A DNA stretch of 5,340 nt, from NCBI GenBank assembly GCA_017452405.1, contig JAFTMM010000127.1:1-5340 (forward strand), written 5' to 3'. A program made the translations under genes and the position numbers. Below, piece after piece: positions 4,936-5,340 of this stretch; within the stretch, counting starts at the first letter, position 1, and every line of letters starts with the position of its first letter. The DNA is from Clostridia bacterium (GTDB lineage Bacteria; Bacillota; Clostridia; Christensenellales; Pumilibacteraceae). The notes under the pieces are model-generated. The model saw only the letters and a list, made by a program, of their open reading frames with translations. It searched no databases and was not told where the DNA came from.

Positions 4936-5326
4936 AAATTTATGTTTTTTTGCGCACCGCTCTTTATTTTTGCGCGCCACTAACGTTCGCCTTTGGCGCG
5001 CGCTTAAAATATCCGCATATACGGTATCTTTTTCGTTCTTTCCCTTGAAAATCCGCTTGTCGCCGTGAGGCAGACCGCGCGGACGTGCGCCTACGGCGTA
5101 CGATTTTTGGTGCGATACAGGTCGCAATCATAGATTGCTCCCCGCTTTGGCTATAAACAGTCCACAGGACTGTTTATGACGCGTCGCGCTCCGAAAAATC
5201 TATCCGTATCTGCTTCTTTCTCCTGTCAAACAGTATGTTTGGAGAAGCACTACTAAGAGATCCTATCGTACCACTCAGGATGACAGGTAGATCCTTGCGT
5301 TCCGCTACCGCTACGCTCAGGATGAC
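4936..5326 (-). repeat. Composite dispersed repeat, right copy (inverted)
   Basis: Read on the minus strand, this carries the same parts in the same order as 51-425: CCTGAGCG-type repeats (about 5289-5326 and 5258-5286, the latter with CGATAGGATCT), a GCTTCTCC segment, ACATACT, GCGCGACGCGT, the ATAAACAGTCC triloop hairpin (5153-5177), the GCAATC triloop hairpin (5124-5138) and a GCGGTGCGCAAAAA edge near 4950-4962. The core 5123-5190 matches the reverse complement of 263-330 at 64 of 68 positions; outside it, similarity is broken by indels. A 65-codon minus frame (4930-5127) has no ribosome binding site and lies in the repeat, so it is not called. Confidence 0.75.
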
Positions 5327-5340
5327 CAATATAGGTGCTC

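Noticed and set aside
4930..5127. 65-codon minus-strand open frame in the right repeat
   Set aside because: No ribosome binding site, within the composite repeat, and no matching frame in the left copy beyond a short stretch.

Overview
The window reads as chromosomal DNA of an uncultured, low-to-mid-GC Firmicute, probably a gut-type Clostridia lineage. The basis is a type III glutamine synthetase, AAGGAG-type ribosome binding sites 5-7 bases from ATG, near-consensus SigA promoters (TTGACA/TATAAT), AT-rich intergenic DNA and dispersed GTCATCCTGAGCG repeats. This placement is an inference; there is no rRNA or taxonomic marker here.

Layout. About 50-425 is a composite, hairpin-rich repeat with no convincing gene. 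Positions 492-520 hold a strong minus-strand promoter firing into that repeat, with only a 35-codon ORF behind it. Positions 548-583 are the glnN terminator hairpin. Positions 592-2679 (minus) are glnN, a complete type III glutamine synthetase with its own perfect-hexamer promoter (2718-2747). Positions 2823-3026 are a non-coding array of 32-bp tandem repeats and related variants. Positions 3194-4219 (minus) encode a Fic-domain protein with a C-terminal winged helix, a strong promoter, and four copies of a 13-bp operator-like motif overlapping and preceding its -35 box. Two identical 38-bp copies of one terminator bracket the fic gene. Positions 4561-4842 (minus) encode a 93-aa Cys-cluster, Lys/Ala-rich protein I do not recognise, with a strong promoter and a 3' region that can fold into nested stems. 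About 4936-5326 is a second, inverted, diverged copy of the left composite repeat.

All three genes lie on the minus strand, and each appears to be its own transcription unit with its own promoter and a terminator hairpin. glnN is housekeeping nitrogen assimilation. The fic gene is clearly more AT-rich than glnN (23-40% GC in sampled 60-base blocks against 50-62%), suggesting separate acquisition. Nothing shows that the three genes act together.

The points most worth a second look are the fic control region and its altered catalytic motif, the duplicated terminator around fic, the nested-stem element after the 93-aa gene, the 32-bp array upstream of glnN, and the inverted composite repeats enclosing the segment. 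None is proof of a new system.
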